From Hippophae tibetana (lineage: Eukaryota > Streptophyta > Magnoliopsida > Rosales > Elaeagnaceae), in NCBI GenBank assembly GCA_037013495.1, contig CM072807.1, positions 1,066,501-1,130,500 of the forward strand: a stretch of DNA of 64,000 nucleotides. Reading direction: 5' to 3'. Below the pieces are notes generated by a model. The model worked only from the letters and a program-made list of their open reading frames with translations. It did no database searches and was not told the DNA's origin. A program made the translations under genes and the position numbers. Position 1 is the stretch's first letter. The number at the start of each line of letters is the position of its first letter. Of the stretch, positions 52,773-64,000 are shown one piece after another.

Positions 52773-53100
52773 AAATGTTGAAAAGAGAAAAAGGCTATAA
52801 AACAATTGGTAAAACTATTTCATCAAAAGAATTACAAAGTCATCTGCTTCAATAAAAAAACATAAAATAAGGTGGGATATATCTACTTTTATTTAAATTT
52901 TAATTAATTATTGTATGATAATTTAATAATATTTGAGAAAAAAATGTTGAAAAGAGAAAAAAGTTGCAAAACAATTAGTAAAACTAATCCATCTAAAGAA
53001 TTACAATGTCTAACAAAACTTCTACAATAAAATAAAATAAGATGAGATATATTCATTTTTTTATTTAAATTTTAATTAATTATAGTGTGATAATTCAATT
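52773..53100. repeat. Tandem duplication, period 169 bp
   Basis: 'aaatgttgaaaagagaaaaa' at 52,773 recurs at 52,942. Both copies are followed by 'aaacaatt.gtaaaact', 'aaagaattaca', 'atatat.tact' and 'tttaaattttaattaatta'. The copies are about 80-85% alike by eye. Confidence 0.8.
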
Positions 53101-53161
53101 TAAATTTAAGAAGATAACAGAACTAATTTTTTAAAGAAGATTGTACTAATTTTTTTAAAAA

Positions 53162-53495
53162 GAGATTAATCAAATCATTTTATTTCTTAAAACTAAAAAA
53201 GATAAATAAGTTTTAAAGATACAATTAATTAAGTCTAACATCATTAATTGTAAATATGTAAAAAGATTGGATAAAATTCTACGAAATGAAAAATGATATA
53301 TATATATATATATATAAGATTAATTAAGAAGATAAATAAATGATTTCTTAAAAGGATATTAATCTAATAATTTCTTTTTTTAAAAAAGAAGATAAATATA
53401 AGTTTTTAAGATAAAGTTTTTAAATTATCTCTAATGATATTACTTGTAAATATGTAAAAAATATATAGATAAAATTATATAAAGAATGACACAGA
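53162..53495. repeat. Tandem duplication, period about 193 bp
   Basis: 'attaatcaaatcatttt' near 53,166 recurs as 'attaatctaataatttc' near 53,358. Both are followed by 'aagataaata..agttttaa' and 'attgtaaatatgtaaaaa' type blocks and end near 'aaaatgata' / 'aagaatgaca'. An AT run of about 21 bp (53,297-53,317) separates them. Confidence 0.7.
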
Positions 53496-55369
53496 TAATT
53501 ATGGTACAAGATTATATCATATATTATAATTATTTTAAATAATAAAAAAGTGATTGGTTTTAGATTTACTAACACATCACTAATATAAATGTTATTTTGT
53601 ATGCAAATAGATAGAAATGTAAAATACTATATAAAAATTTAGATTATTTATCATATCTCATATATATTACTTTTTGATTGTCTATAAAATATTATTTACT
53701 GTAATTGTTACGTCTACTTTTGAAGAATTATTTTTTAATTTAAATATATGACTAATTTTTTTAGTTTTATTTTAATTCTCTTAATAAAATATATTTATTT
53801 TTTACTATATGTTATTTTTATAATATAAATAATATATATATATATTTTAAGATAATAAAAATAATACTATGTGAATAAAATAATTTGTATGTGAAATTTC
53901 TTTTTAAAAGTGAAATTAATAGTTTTATTTACATTCAACTTTCGTATAAAAGAATCAACTATCCATTTATAATTGAAGATCAATTGTGTTAAAATTAAGA
54001 ATGTTTAATTTTATAGTATAATTTTTTTATAGATAAAATTTTATTTTTAATTTTTCTTTACCAAATACATGTATTTTTTTATATTGTAAAATAAATATTT
54101 TTAAAAAATTAATAGTTAAATCAATTGAATATTCAATACATATAAAATTGAAGGAAATTAAAAATTAAGGATGTAAATTTTTTTTATAATGTAGAATTAA
54201 GAAAAATTTAATAAGATATATGTAATTTATCAATAAAATATAGAGAAGTTGATTGTAAATATATCATATTTATTTTAAAAATAACAATTAAATATTATAT
54301 TTATTTTTTATAATAATTTAGTTATATTATTATAAAAAAATGGATTATAACAAGATAAAAAAAATCATATTTTATTATTTTTATTTGATTTCTTAAGTTA
54401 TATTTAATTTATTATTGATGCGATACTTTAGTTAAATGAAATTAAAAAAAAGTTATAAGGTTCTATCAAACATAATTGTAAAATTAAAAATAAAAATAAA
54501 AAATTATATTTATTATTTTTCATAATATAATTAAATTATTATAAAAAATAAATATAAAATTAAATATAAGTTTACTATAAATAAAGAATTTTAGAGATAT
54601 TTTTCAATAAAATATACGGTCTACTACGAATCTCACACTAAAAACGAAAAAATAATCATATATGGCGTTACCGTACACATTAAAATAATACGTGACAACA
54701 ATTTTGAAGTCTGCTCCATCTTACTTTTCATTTTTATCATAAAAAAAAATATTTATATTGCACGAAGATATTGATATAATTATTCTTTTAAAGAATAACG
54801 ATACACATATTTAAAAAGAAAAAAATCCTTAGACATATATTTTATGTGATATGTAAATATTGTATTAATATAATATAATATAATATTTACGATAACATTT
54901 ATTTCTCAATGAGATTCATTATTTAAATTTCATCCTATATATAAAGTTATTTTTTTAATGTCATGATTCATATAATGTTTATTATACTAAAATAGTAAAT
55001 GCATAATAATAATTTATTAATATATAAATTTAATATTATTATTTATTAAAATTATCATTGAATAAGTTACGGATTAAATAATATCATAAATAAATTAAGA
55101 ATAACGAATAAAACGTTTATCTTTAATTTTGTTTTTTTCCCCCTTTACAGTGGTAGCGATGCTTGAATATTTATCTTTAATTCTTAAAAATATTATTCAT
55201 TATCTACTATATCTAGATTATATATATATATATATTCCACAAATTTGATTGAAGTAGAGGTCTCCAACACAGGATTGTAAATTTGTGATACGGGAATTCA
55301 TATGAAATTTGATCATAGATATTTTAGGCAAATTCAGCTTCGCGAGATTTTAGAAAACAGAGGGATTGA

Positions 55370-55488
55370 TTGGGCTATTCGTCGTTATCGTTGACTCTCG
55401 GTCATCGGTCGCCGGTCGCTTTCAACCTCCGTCGGGCTCTCCGGCCATTTCTATCCTTCGTCGCTGACACTGTCTCTGGCTTCCCTGT
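55370..55488 (+). other. Likely 5'UTR exon of the JMJ25-like gene
   Basis: An abrupt GC-rich patch with pyrimidine-rich words (ggtcgccggtcgctttc, ctccgtcgggctctccgg) ends in a strong donor, CTGT|GTAAGT, at 55,489. The matching acceptor is the CTACAG at 56,707-56,712, six bases before the start codon. The 5' end is a guess. Confidence 0.55.
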
Positions 55489-55910
55489 GTAAGTTTTTTT
55501 TTTCCTTTTTGTGTTCCGGTGTGATCGCCTTTTCGTAGTGTCTGTGAAGAATTTTGAAGAAAATTAATGCAGAATTGGACGCGCTTAAGTGTCAGATTGA
55601 TTGCATGTTTGTTGAATTACCGTATTTGTTTTTGAGAACCTCCATTTATCCCATTATTTGATCGAGCGCGATCTCCAGCAATTAAATTTGGCATTGTGCT
55701 ATTAACTTTTCTGGTAGAGCTTAATTTTTAGACACTATTGATTGTGGCCTTCTCTCTTTTCGTTCTTATTTGTTGATTATAGTTTGTAGAATGAATGTCA
55801 TCTTTAGTACTTTAGATCAAACTGATTTTGGTGGCAAGATTTGGACTTCATGTATTCAAGAGTTGCTACTCATTTGTGTTTGGGTATCTGTGCCTTGTTT
55901 ATGTTGCAAT

Positions 55911-56530
55911 TTGAGGCATTCTGTGTACAGAGTTAGGATATATTCAATGGAAAATATAAATTTGTAATTTCACTTATGTGACGAATATCTGATTTCTGTT
56001 ATTGACCGTATTTATATGGATCATGATATGGTCACAAAGTTTGAACGCTCTGAAACTTGCGATATAATTGACTTGGTATTTGTACGATTGATTTTTTGGG
56101 GATTTTGATTACCTTTCTCTGGTTAAAATTATACTATTAAGAATAACTGTGATAGTCTCTCTGTGAAAATTTTGAAACCTGGCAAATTAGAAAAAGAAAA
56201 TGGGAAAGAACCTGTGAGGATCCCCCTTAATTTGAGGCATTCTGTGTAAAAAATGTGGGGATATTCAATGGAAAAAAGTAAATTTTTAATTCTTTGTAAT
56301 GAACGTCTGATTTCTGCTTTTCACATTATTTATATGGATCATGATATGGCAACAATGTTTGAACGCTCTAAAACTTCTGATCATATTCACTAGGTATTTG
56401 TACGTCTGATTTTTTGTGGACTTTGATTATCTTTCTAACACCTGTGAGCTGTGATAGTATCTTTGAAAGTTTGGCAAATTAGGAAAAGAAAATCAGAAAG
56501 AACTTTTCAGGATCCCTCTTAATGGAGATA
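55911..56530. repeat. Tandem duplication in the 5'UTR intron, period 321 bp
   Basis: 'ttgaggcattctgtgta' occurs at 55,911 and 56,232. The two units then share 'ggatattcaatgga', 'atttatatggatcatgatat', 'gtttgaacgctct', 'ggtatttgtacg' and 'ggcaaattag.aaaagaaaa' in the same order and spacing. They are about 80% alike by eye and fill much of the intron between the 5'UTR exon and the first coding exon. Confidence 0.88.
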
Positions 56531-56717
56531 ATATGAAACAGAAGCTATGCATTTGTTACTTTTGTGATTGTAAGCAGCACACTCATCTCAAAATTAAATT
56601 TAAAAAAAAAGAGATATAGGCGTTTATGTTTGTGAAGTTGTTGGTTCTAACAAAAGTTGATTTTGTATGCTAGTAACTATTTGAGAAGCTCTCCTGTCCT
56701 GTCTATCTACAGTCTAG

Positions 56718-59700
56718 ATGGATATATTAGTTGCAAAGCAAGAACAGCTGAACCAGTATTCTAGGCGCAGGATCTCAAATGCTTCCTTGCTTCGAACTAA
56801 GAGGAAAAGTCCAAATGCTATGCAATGTGGAAGTACAAAGACCATATCAGAAAATGACAACAGGAATGATGGCTGCCCATCACATAATAGGGCAAGAACT
56901 GCATCTAAAGTTGAACATTTCAGTGGAGAGGTTGAATCATCAAATGAAAAGACACTATCGAAAATGCAATGGGTTGACTCCAGAGTAATGGAGAATTTTC
57001 ATTATGTGCTTTCAGATGATGAATTAGAAGAAGATGAGGAATTGAAGTTTTTGTTGAAGTTAAAGGGACGGAAAAGAAACTCTGATTGTGAAACAACTGA
57101 TAAAAGCTCAAAGGATAAGAGGATAGAAAATTGTCAAACTAGGAACATTAAGCTATTCACTTCATTTTCTTCTCCACCATTTTCTACTACTTCATCTCTT
57201 AATAAAAACACTAGATGTGCTGCACAAAATACTAAGGTAATAGTAAAACTGCTATTTGTACGTCTTTCTTGTTTGAATTTGATTATTATAAGCCTTTATT
57301 TGACTGGTGTACTGTAATAAAAGAAATCTAATGGTTTTGGTATTTATCAGAGTAATAGAGAAAATTATGTGGAATGTCATCAGTGTTTGGAAAAGGATAA
57401 AAAATCTGTTGTTACATGTGTAAAGTGTGAAGAAAGATCTTACTGTCTCCAATGCATTAAGAAATGGTACATTTTATATATCTTTATTTTGAAATTTCTT
57501 TTTTCTTTTTTCACTTGGTCATCACTTTGATATCATTTTTTGATTTTTTTTAATCTAGGTATCCTCGCATGAAAGTAAAGGAGGTTGTGGATTGTTGCCC
57601 TTTTTGTCGTAATATTTGCAATTGCAATAGATGTCTGCATTCATCCGGGGTTATTAAGGTTTGTCTTCAAAGATTATAATTAAGATGCCCTAAGAATTTC
57701 TCATTTTATCTTTAAAATTAAATCATATTATTTCATTTTTGAATTTCAGACATCCAATAGGGATATTGATGATAATGAAAAGGTTCAGCACCTGCATTAC
57801 CTAATTCAATCTCTACTTCCGTTTCTACAAGAAATTTGTAAAGAACAAACACAAGAGAAAGAAATTGAGGCTAATATTCAAGGTATTTATTTTTCAACTT
57901 TGATTGGCCTTCCAATTCTTGAAGTTAAAAAAAAAAATTGCTAATGGAAAATTTTACTATTAGGGATTTCATCCTATGAGGTTGCCATACCACAGACTGA
58001 CTGTTTCAACAATGAGCGTATCTATTGGTAAGAACCCCTTCTCTATCCTGGGGAATTAATATATAATTCTTTCAATCACTGATGAAATGTTGTTCATTTG
58101 GCTACCGAATAGCAATCATTGTGGAACTTCAATTATTGATCTGCACAGGAGCTGCCCAAAATGTTGTTATGAACTGTGTCTTGGTTGTTGCAAAGAACTT
58201 CGAAAAGGAAGCCTTTTAGATCGCTTGGATGTGAAATTTCAGTATACAAATAAGGGTTATGAATACATGCATGGTGGAGATCCTCTACCGGAATCTTGTT
58301 TTCCAGAAACACCTTTGGATCATATCGAGCTTGTGGTAGAGTGGACAGTAAATCCTGACAGTACTATCACTTGTGCTCCAGAGAATTTGGGTGGATGTGG
58401 TGACTGTCTGTTGGAGCTCAAACGCATCCTTCCAAATGGCTGGATATCATGTTTAGAAGTGAAAGCCAAAAAAATGTCTCTGAATGCATGGAAAGAACAC
58501 ACAAATTTGCTATACAAAGATGTTGAAACAACTAAAGAGATGCTAAAAAAAGCAGCTTCCAGGGAAAATTCTGATGACAATTACCTGTATTGTCCAGCTT
58601 CAAGTGATGTCCAGAAATTAGGAGACTTTTCACACTTGCAAAAGCATTGGGTTAAAGGTGAACCAATCATTGTTCGAAATGTACTTAAAAAAGCAACTGG
58701 CTTGAGTTGGGAGCCAACAGTAATGTGGCGTGCATTAAGTGAAGATGTAGATTCAGAGATCAACCCTAACTTTATGGAAGTGAAAGCCATAGACTGCCTT
58801 GCTGGCTGTGAGGTTTGATTCTGTGCTCCCTTTGTTCAAATTTTTACCCAGAATAACTTGTATATTTGGTCTGATATGAAGCTGACAGGATGCTGACTTT
58901 ATAGTCCCCAAAAGTTCTTGTATTCCAATCATTTGGGGAATTTGGTCTCTATTGATTTCTCACGCTTTCTCAATCAAAGCAGGAATTATGCATCTCCATT
59001 TTCCAATGTGATTTTGGTTCAACTAATGTTATACAGATACATAGAAAATTTGAGTGTTTTATCAAGTAATCATACATGTTTTTTTTTGTTGTTGTTGTTG
59101 CTAGGATTGGTTGTACCAGTTTCTTTTGATACTCAAACTGATTTAAATTTTGTAGGTTGAGATAAGTACACATGAATTTTTTGAAGGTTATACCGAAGGG
59201 AGAACATATAATAATTTATGGCCAGAAATGCTTAAGCTAAAGGATTGGCCCCCATCTGATAAGTTCGAGGATCTTCTACCTCGTCATTGTGATGAATTTA
59301 TTAGTGCATTGCCATTTCAAGAGTACACAGATCCTAGGAGTGGTGTTCTTAACCTCGCTGTAAAGTTGCCACCATATGTTCTGAAACCAGATATGGGCCC
59401 CAAATCATATATTGCTTATGGAATTGCAGAAGAGCTTGGAAGAGGAGACTCTGTAACTAAGCTGCATTGTGATATGTCAGATGCGGTATGGCTTTGTAAT
59501 CTTAATAGGCCTTCTATCAAATTTTGCATTGCATGATGGACAAATTCAAGAGGCGTAGTTTATTTTTTATTTTGTGACTGAACGTTTTGGAGATATGCAT
59601 TATATTTGGTTTGCTTTTGGAGTGATACAATAGCTTAAGCTAGCATTTTGCATCATTACAAGCCCTAAAAAGTAGAGTATTGCTTCAACACTGGCAAACA

Positions 59701-60890
59701 CGTCAGTAAATATACAGTGATTATTAAATATCATGCATATTCAGCTGTTAAAAGATTAGTAAATATAGGCATTTTCACTAATTACATTGTTTTTCCCACT
59801 AATCTGGAAGCACATGTCATTTCAGAAGGTAGTGATTATTTTGACAACTGTTAATTATTTCTTTGTGAAGGTGAATATTTTGACACATACAACAGAAATA
59901 GGATTAAGTGATCGCCAACATATCTCAATTTCAAGGATGAAAGAATTACACAAGGCACAAGACAAAAATGAACATCTGCGTGTAAAAAGTTCCGGCAGCT
60001 GCCAAACAGAACAAAAAGGTGAAAATGGAGATGTACCAGCTGGAGATATTCTACCTGGTTTCTCCACTGAAGAACCAGAGGAAGGGGGTGGTGCATTGTG
60101 GGACATCTTTCGAAGGAAGGATGTTCGTAAGTTGGAAGCCTACCTAAGAAAGCATTCAAAAGAATTCAGGCACACGTATTGTTGTCCTGTGGAAAAGGTA
60201 ACCTTTTGTGATCACCTTTTTTAATCATGCCAAATTTATATAAGGTTCTGATGAATAGCTTGGTTAGGTGGTTCATCCAATTCATGACCAATCTTTTTAT
60301 TTAACCATGGAGCACAAACGTAAGCTAAAAGAGGAATATGGTGAGTGAAATGAACCCATATGGACTTTTTATCACATTATAAAGAAACATGGTAAAAATC
60401 TTAGTCTTAATTTTTCTTCTAGGTGTTGAGCCATGGACATTTGAGCAGAAACTTGGAGAAGCAATATTTATTCCAGCTGGATGCCCGCACCAAGTTAGGA
60501 ATCTGAAGGTAACTTTGAGCCTTGATCATACTCCCCATTTCTTTAGTTGGATCCAAGTTTCTCTTATCATATAATCACACTACTATTTTATATCACCATG
60601 CAGTCATGTACCAAGGTTGCAGTAGATTTTGTATCTCCCGAAAACGTTCATGAATGCCTCCGTTTAACCGAGGAGTTTAGACAACTCCCAAGGAACCATA
60701 GGGCCAGAGAAGACAAGCTAGAAGTAAGTGAGCTCATCCGCTATTGATCATTTTTTCTCTGTTCCCTGCTAAATCATGTCTACATTTGGTCTTGGGATTG
60801 TTTGTGTAACAGATAAAGAAAATGATAATCTACTCAGTTGACCAAGCTATTAAAGATTTGGAAGCCTTATCAACAAGATCAAGGTGTTAG
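56718..60890 (+). CDS. JMJ25: JmjC histone lysine demethylase, JMJ25/KDM3 family, 12 coding exons
   Basis: Exons: 56718-57236, 57351-57466, 57559-57658, 57750-57882, 57964-58027, 58113-58812, 59156-59485, 59871-60197, 60268-60340, 60423-60508, 60604-60723, 60813-60890. The frame closes to 881 residues. A RING-like C4 zinc finger starts near residue 180 ([16 protein letters not shown], then [13 protein letters not shown]). A second Cys-rich block follows ([23 protein letters not shown]). The JmjC domain is C-terminal: the iron ligands H648 and D650 lie in [10 protein letters not shown] and H810 in GCPHQVRN, so catalysis looks possible. KDM3-type plant enzymes remove H3K9me1/2 in the nucleus and counter gene silencing. 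The N-terminal half of exon 2 is acidic and basic low-complexity sequence without a WRC domain. The ATG follows directly after an in-frame TAG, which fixes the start. The symbol is a family name; which of JMJ25/26/27/29 is the true orthologue is not settled. Confidence 0.93.
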
Positions 60891-61066
60891 GCGTCTAGAA
60901 GCTTATGTTCATTGGAGCTTTTTCCAGCTGCTTCAATTGAGATCTTAACTTTTTAATTTAAAATTACTAACCTTTTCATTCTCTTCTTAATGGGATCCTA
61001 GGCTTTATGTATGCAGTAGATAGTTTTCCGGGAATGTTGAGTTTATGAAGTATTCATGCGAGGTCT

Positions 61067-61072
61067 AATAAA
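61067..61072 (+). terminator. Likely poly(A) signal of JMJ25-like gene
   Basis: AATAAA lies 177 bp after the stop codon in otherwise ordinary 3'UTR sequence. Confidence 0.45.
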
Positions 61073-63050
61073 TGATGCGAATGACTCCTGTTTCTTTGAC
61101 CCAATAATAGAATAGAACATGAAAATTTATTGGTTATTTATGAACTAAGCTCTGATGGGATGGTACAAAACAAATAATATAAGGAGAGAGAGTAATGAGA
61201 TATAGGAAGGAAACAAAAAACTTGTAATCATTCACTCTCACTATTCTTTCTCCATTATGTTAATTAGTCTGCAAATCGTCCACAAATGAATAATTTCTCT
61301 AGAACAGGAAAATTTATTCTAGCAACTGAAATGACTTGTACAAAATCAAATAGATAGCAGTGTTGGCATTGTTATATTGAAATCTATATGGTTATCTCAA
61401 AACATTTTAAATTTGAAAATTTAATTCCAAAACTAAAAAATTAAAAATTAAAATAATAACTAAACATGGCGTTAATAAATCATTTGCAATTACAAAAGTA
61501 ATTAATAAATTATAACTTATTTTATTTAAAAAATTAATAAAACATATATTACATGTTACGAACGGTTTAAATATTGTCACTTTCCATTTTTAAAGGGTAA
61601 TATTGTAACTTTCATTTTTTTAAATGACCCATTTTTAATAGGTTTAATATATCTTAACTTAACTCATTTAAAATTAATTTAATTAAAAAACTCAATTTAT
61701 TTAATTTATAAGTTAAAATGAGTTAGCTCATTTAACTCATAAATTTACTTAATTTTTTTTATCAAAAGATAATTACAATAATATCATTACACGCTTTTAA
61801 AAGATATTATTTTTTATTTATAAAAATATAATATTTATAATAATATTTTTTAAACAAAATTATAAATATATTTTTTCTTTATTTTTAATTTTTTTAGTTT
61901 TTATATTTTAAAAATATAAATAAGACAATTCATGAACAATCTATTAAAAATAAACTTTAACAAGTTAATTCATATCATTTGACATCTTCATGTTATATAT
62001 AGAGGTGGGATCAAATTCAAATGAAAATAATAAAAAGATGTTATATTGTGGATTCAAAAATAATAGATTAAACGATTTTTTTTTAAAGGAAATGAAAAGA
62101 AGAGCATTTTACGCGAACATCTTATGTTGTAAGTAAGCATCAATCACTTTCCTCGACTCCGATTCTCCTTTAGTAAACATACTTTCAAAGTGCAATAAGA
62201 TTTGTTTCTTGTGAATATTAAAAGAGTGAAAGGTAACAAAGGTCTTGTAGCTTGAGTAAGTAGAACGCATAAGTTTGGTAAAATATTGGGTGAGAAATTT
62301 TACATGTTATTAAATTTATAAGGATATTTATGATTAGTTACACGTCTAATTTTAATATAATTTGATAACAATCTTAATAACATCTATAAAAATATTATTT
62401 TATAAATACTTGATAAAAATGATAGAAGTTCTCTAATTTTTCGGTGGATAATGGTAATAAGTTTTTAGTGTTAATTTTATGAAAATAATGACTTATATAA
62501 TTCAATAAAAAATTGTGAAATTTATGCCTTTAACTTGTATAAGTTAAAGGCCCCCCTGTTGACCTTCCCATGAATTACCATATAGTGAACTTATTTATAA
62601 GCTAATTTGAGGTATCAGTATCAAAGGGTTTCATGATGAACATAAAAGACAAATTTACCCGATCTATTTATGTGACATAACAACTCATAATAACAAAAAT
62701 TGATCTTTATTAAGTAGTTATAAAAACATTTTTTAAATATAATTTAGTAGATAAGATTATTGAGAAATTTAAAAAAAAAATCATAAAATTTATAAAAATA
62801 AAAATAATATTCTAATTACATTAGGTGTCATTCAACATTTAACAATTTATTGTATCGTAATTTAATTTAAACGATATTTAAAATTAAATTATGTAATAGA
62901 CTTTTATTAATAGTGAAAATACTCGAGATAAATACAAGAGATATTATTGTTATAATTATAAATTTTAAGGATATTATTTTCATTGTTTTTCCAACATTCT
63001 TTTAAATAAATTTAAAAACTAAAAATATGACAGATATTTTTGATTATTGA
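61073..63050. other. AT-rich intergenic DNA
   Basis: No gene or clear repeat is seen in about 2 kb between the demethylase gene and the gypsy remnant. Near 61,630-61,740 'aactcatttaa', 'aaactcaattta' and 'tttaactcataaattta' recur as simple-sequence variation. Confidence 0.55.
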
Positions 63051-63149
63051 TAAAGGGAAACAATCTTTGGAACACGCACTCATTTAGATATGTGAAGGTC
63101 ACACATATATGATATAACCAACATGCTTTCTTTACTAACACCATATTTG

Positions 63150-64000
63150 ATGGTCATAAAGACTAGATCAACTCTCATATAACCCTAGCCTATTTAAGGA
63201 CAGTCATATGACATTTGATCACCTCGTGCTTTTCCTTTAGGAATTTCTTTTTTCGTTGTTAAATGGGTTTAGGCTTTAGATTGACATTTAGTTGGTGTGT
63301 TATGATTTTTGGATCAATTCCAAGCATGTTTGTTATAGTCCAAGCAAAGACATATGGTTTAGTCCTAAGGAACTGTGAGAATCATTCCTCTAGCTTCATT
63401 GTCAAGTTCCCACCCATTTTTAAGGGGTGGTTCTCTCCTTCAAATTCCATTAAGAGGTCTCTTACTCTATTTAGGTTGACTAAACTCACTAGCCCTTTCC
63501 TCATGGTCTCCTTTGAGGAAGACCCATCGGTGATTGCTACTTATGGGTAATTTATTTCATAATGGCGTTATAATAGCTTCTGGCCTTCTCTTAGTCACCC
63601 ATTATCTCTTCTAGGCCTCATTCAATAGGGAATTTGATTACTTTATGAATAGTGGATAGAATTGCCCTCATTTTGTGTATCCATAGCCTTCCTAAGATGG
63701 CGTTGTAATGTGTTGGGACATTAATGATCACAAAAATGGTCATTATTATCATCCATTTTGCCATGACAAGCATCACTACTGTTTCTTTTGCATAGGTGGT
63801 GCTTCTATTGAACCCAATGAGAAAGGGCTCTACCTTAACAATGTTTGATTCCTTTACTCCTAGGGCCCTCACAATGGTTAGAAAAAGGAGATCCATTGAA
63901 CTCCCTATATTGATCATTATTCAACATATATCACAAGATTCAATCCTTAAAGTTGTTACTAAAGGGTTCTCTGTGTATGGTATGTATAGTCCTGATGTTG
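63150..64000 (-). pseudogene. Ty3-gypsy protease/pre-RT fragment, cut by window edge
   Basis: On the minus strand 63917-63618 reads as a retroviral-type aspartic protease of the gypsy group: GSSMDLLFL (the D of the usual DTGSS is replaced upstream), then LIGFN, then YNAILGR and KFPIE. After a gap, 63,390-63,245 reads as the linker before RT: KPYVFAWTITNMLGIDPKII, then THQLNVNLKPKPI and a stop. Stops and missing blocks show that it is dead. It would continue beyond the right edge (gag side); RT and integrase are not found on the left and seem lost. Confidence 0.8.

Larger units (their letters stand above)
50420..55360. other. Very AT-rich intergenic DNA upstream of the demethylase gene
   Basis: No gene is seen in about 5 kb. 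It has AT dinucleotide runs (51,709-51,731 and 53,297-53,317) and two duplications (52,773 and 53,162). Near 50,530-50,690 'tgtttggttt' words recur among GA-rich DNA, as in some PIF/Harbinger MITEs, but ends could not be defined. The last 100 bp before 55,370 probably contain the JMJ promoter. Confidence 0.55.

Noticed and set aside
63263..63550. 95-codon plus-strand frame at the right end
   Set aside because: The minus strand of the same segment matches the gypsy linker before RT, so the plus frame is a shadow.

Overview
The window looks like nuclear DNA of an AT-rich flowering plant, most likely a eudicot. It holds five intron-rich protein genes with GT/AG splice sites and plant-specific products, Ty1-copia and Ty3-gypsy retrotransposons primed by the initiator-tRNA-Met primer site, and long AT-rich stretches filled with small transposon remnants. 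All five host genes were assembled exon by exon. In each one the reading frame closes across every junction, and the predicted length fits what I recall of the family.

Layout, left to right. (1) 3.2-8.3 kb, minus strand: an NFD2-like RNase III-domain protein in three exons. Its 4.4-kb second intron holds a decayed Ty1-copia element in the opposite orientation. (2) 15.3-26.7 kb, plus strand: a plastid fibrillin of the FBN1/CHRC type in three exons. Its 9.9-kb first intron holds a complete, apparently young Ty1-copia element (19,240-24,491) with two near-identical LTRs, a perfect 5-bp target duplication and a long pol frame, plus older MITE-like insertions and tandem repeats. (3) 26.8-34.6 kb: no gene; a non-autonomous CACTA-type element and several tandem duplications. 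(4) 35.0-39.9 kb, plus strand: the beta (catalytic) subunit of PPi-dependent phosphofructokinase in 16 exons, with a compact housekeeping-type promoter. (5) 41.2-45.8 kb, minus strand: a PUX4-like SEP/UBX adaptor of CDC48 in four exons, tail-to-tail with gene 4. (6) 45.9-55.3 kb: AT-rich intergenic DNA with a dead copia RT/RNase H fragment and several local duplications. (7) 55.4-61.1 kb, plus strand: a JMJ25/KDM3-type histone H3K9 demethylase with one 5'UTR exon and 12 coding exons. (8) From about 63.1 kb to the right edge: the protease region of a degenerate Ty3-gypsy element on the minus strand.

The five host genes belong to unrelated processes (nuclear fusion, plastoglobules, cytosolic glycolysis, CDC48 proteostasis, chromatin) and do not form a pathway or cluster. 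I found no clearly new biological system. The most informative points are the large retrotransposon-bearing introns of two host genes, the internally duplicated LTR and one-base gag frameshift of the young copia element, a possible exon-carrying TIR element in the PUX4 intron, and a 321-bp tandem duplication inside the 5'UTR intron of the demethylase gene. No tRNA, rRNA, CRISPR or other RNA gene could be supported.
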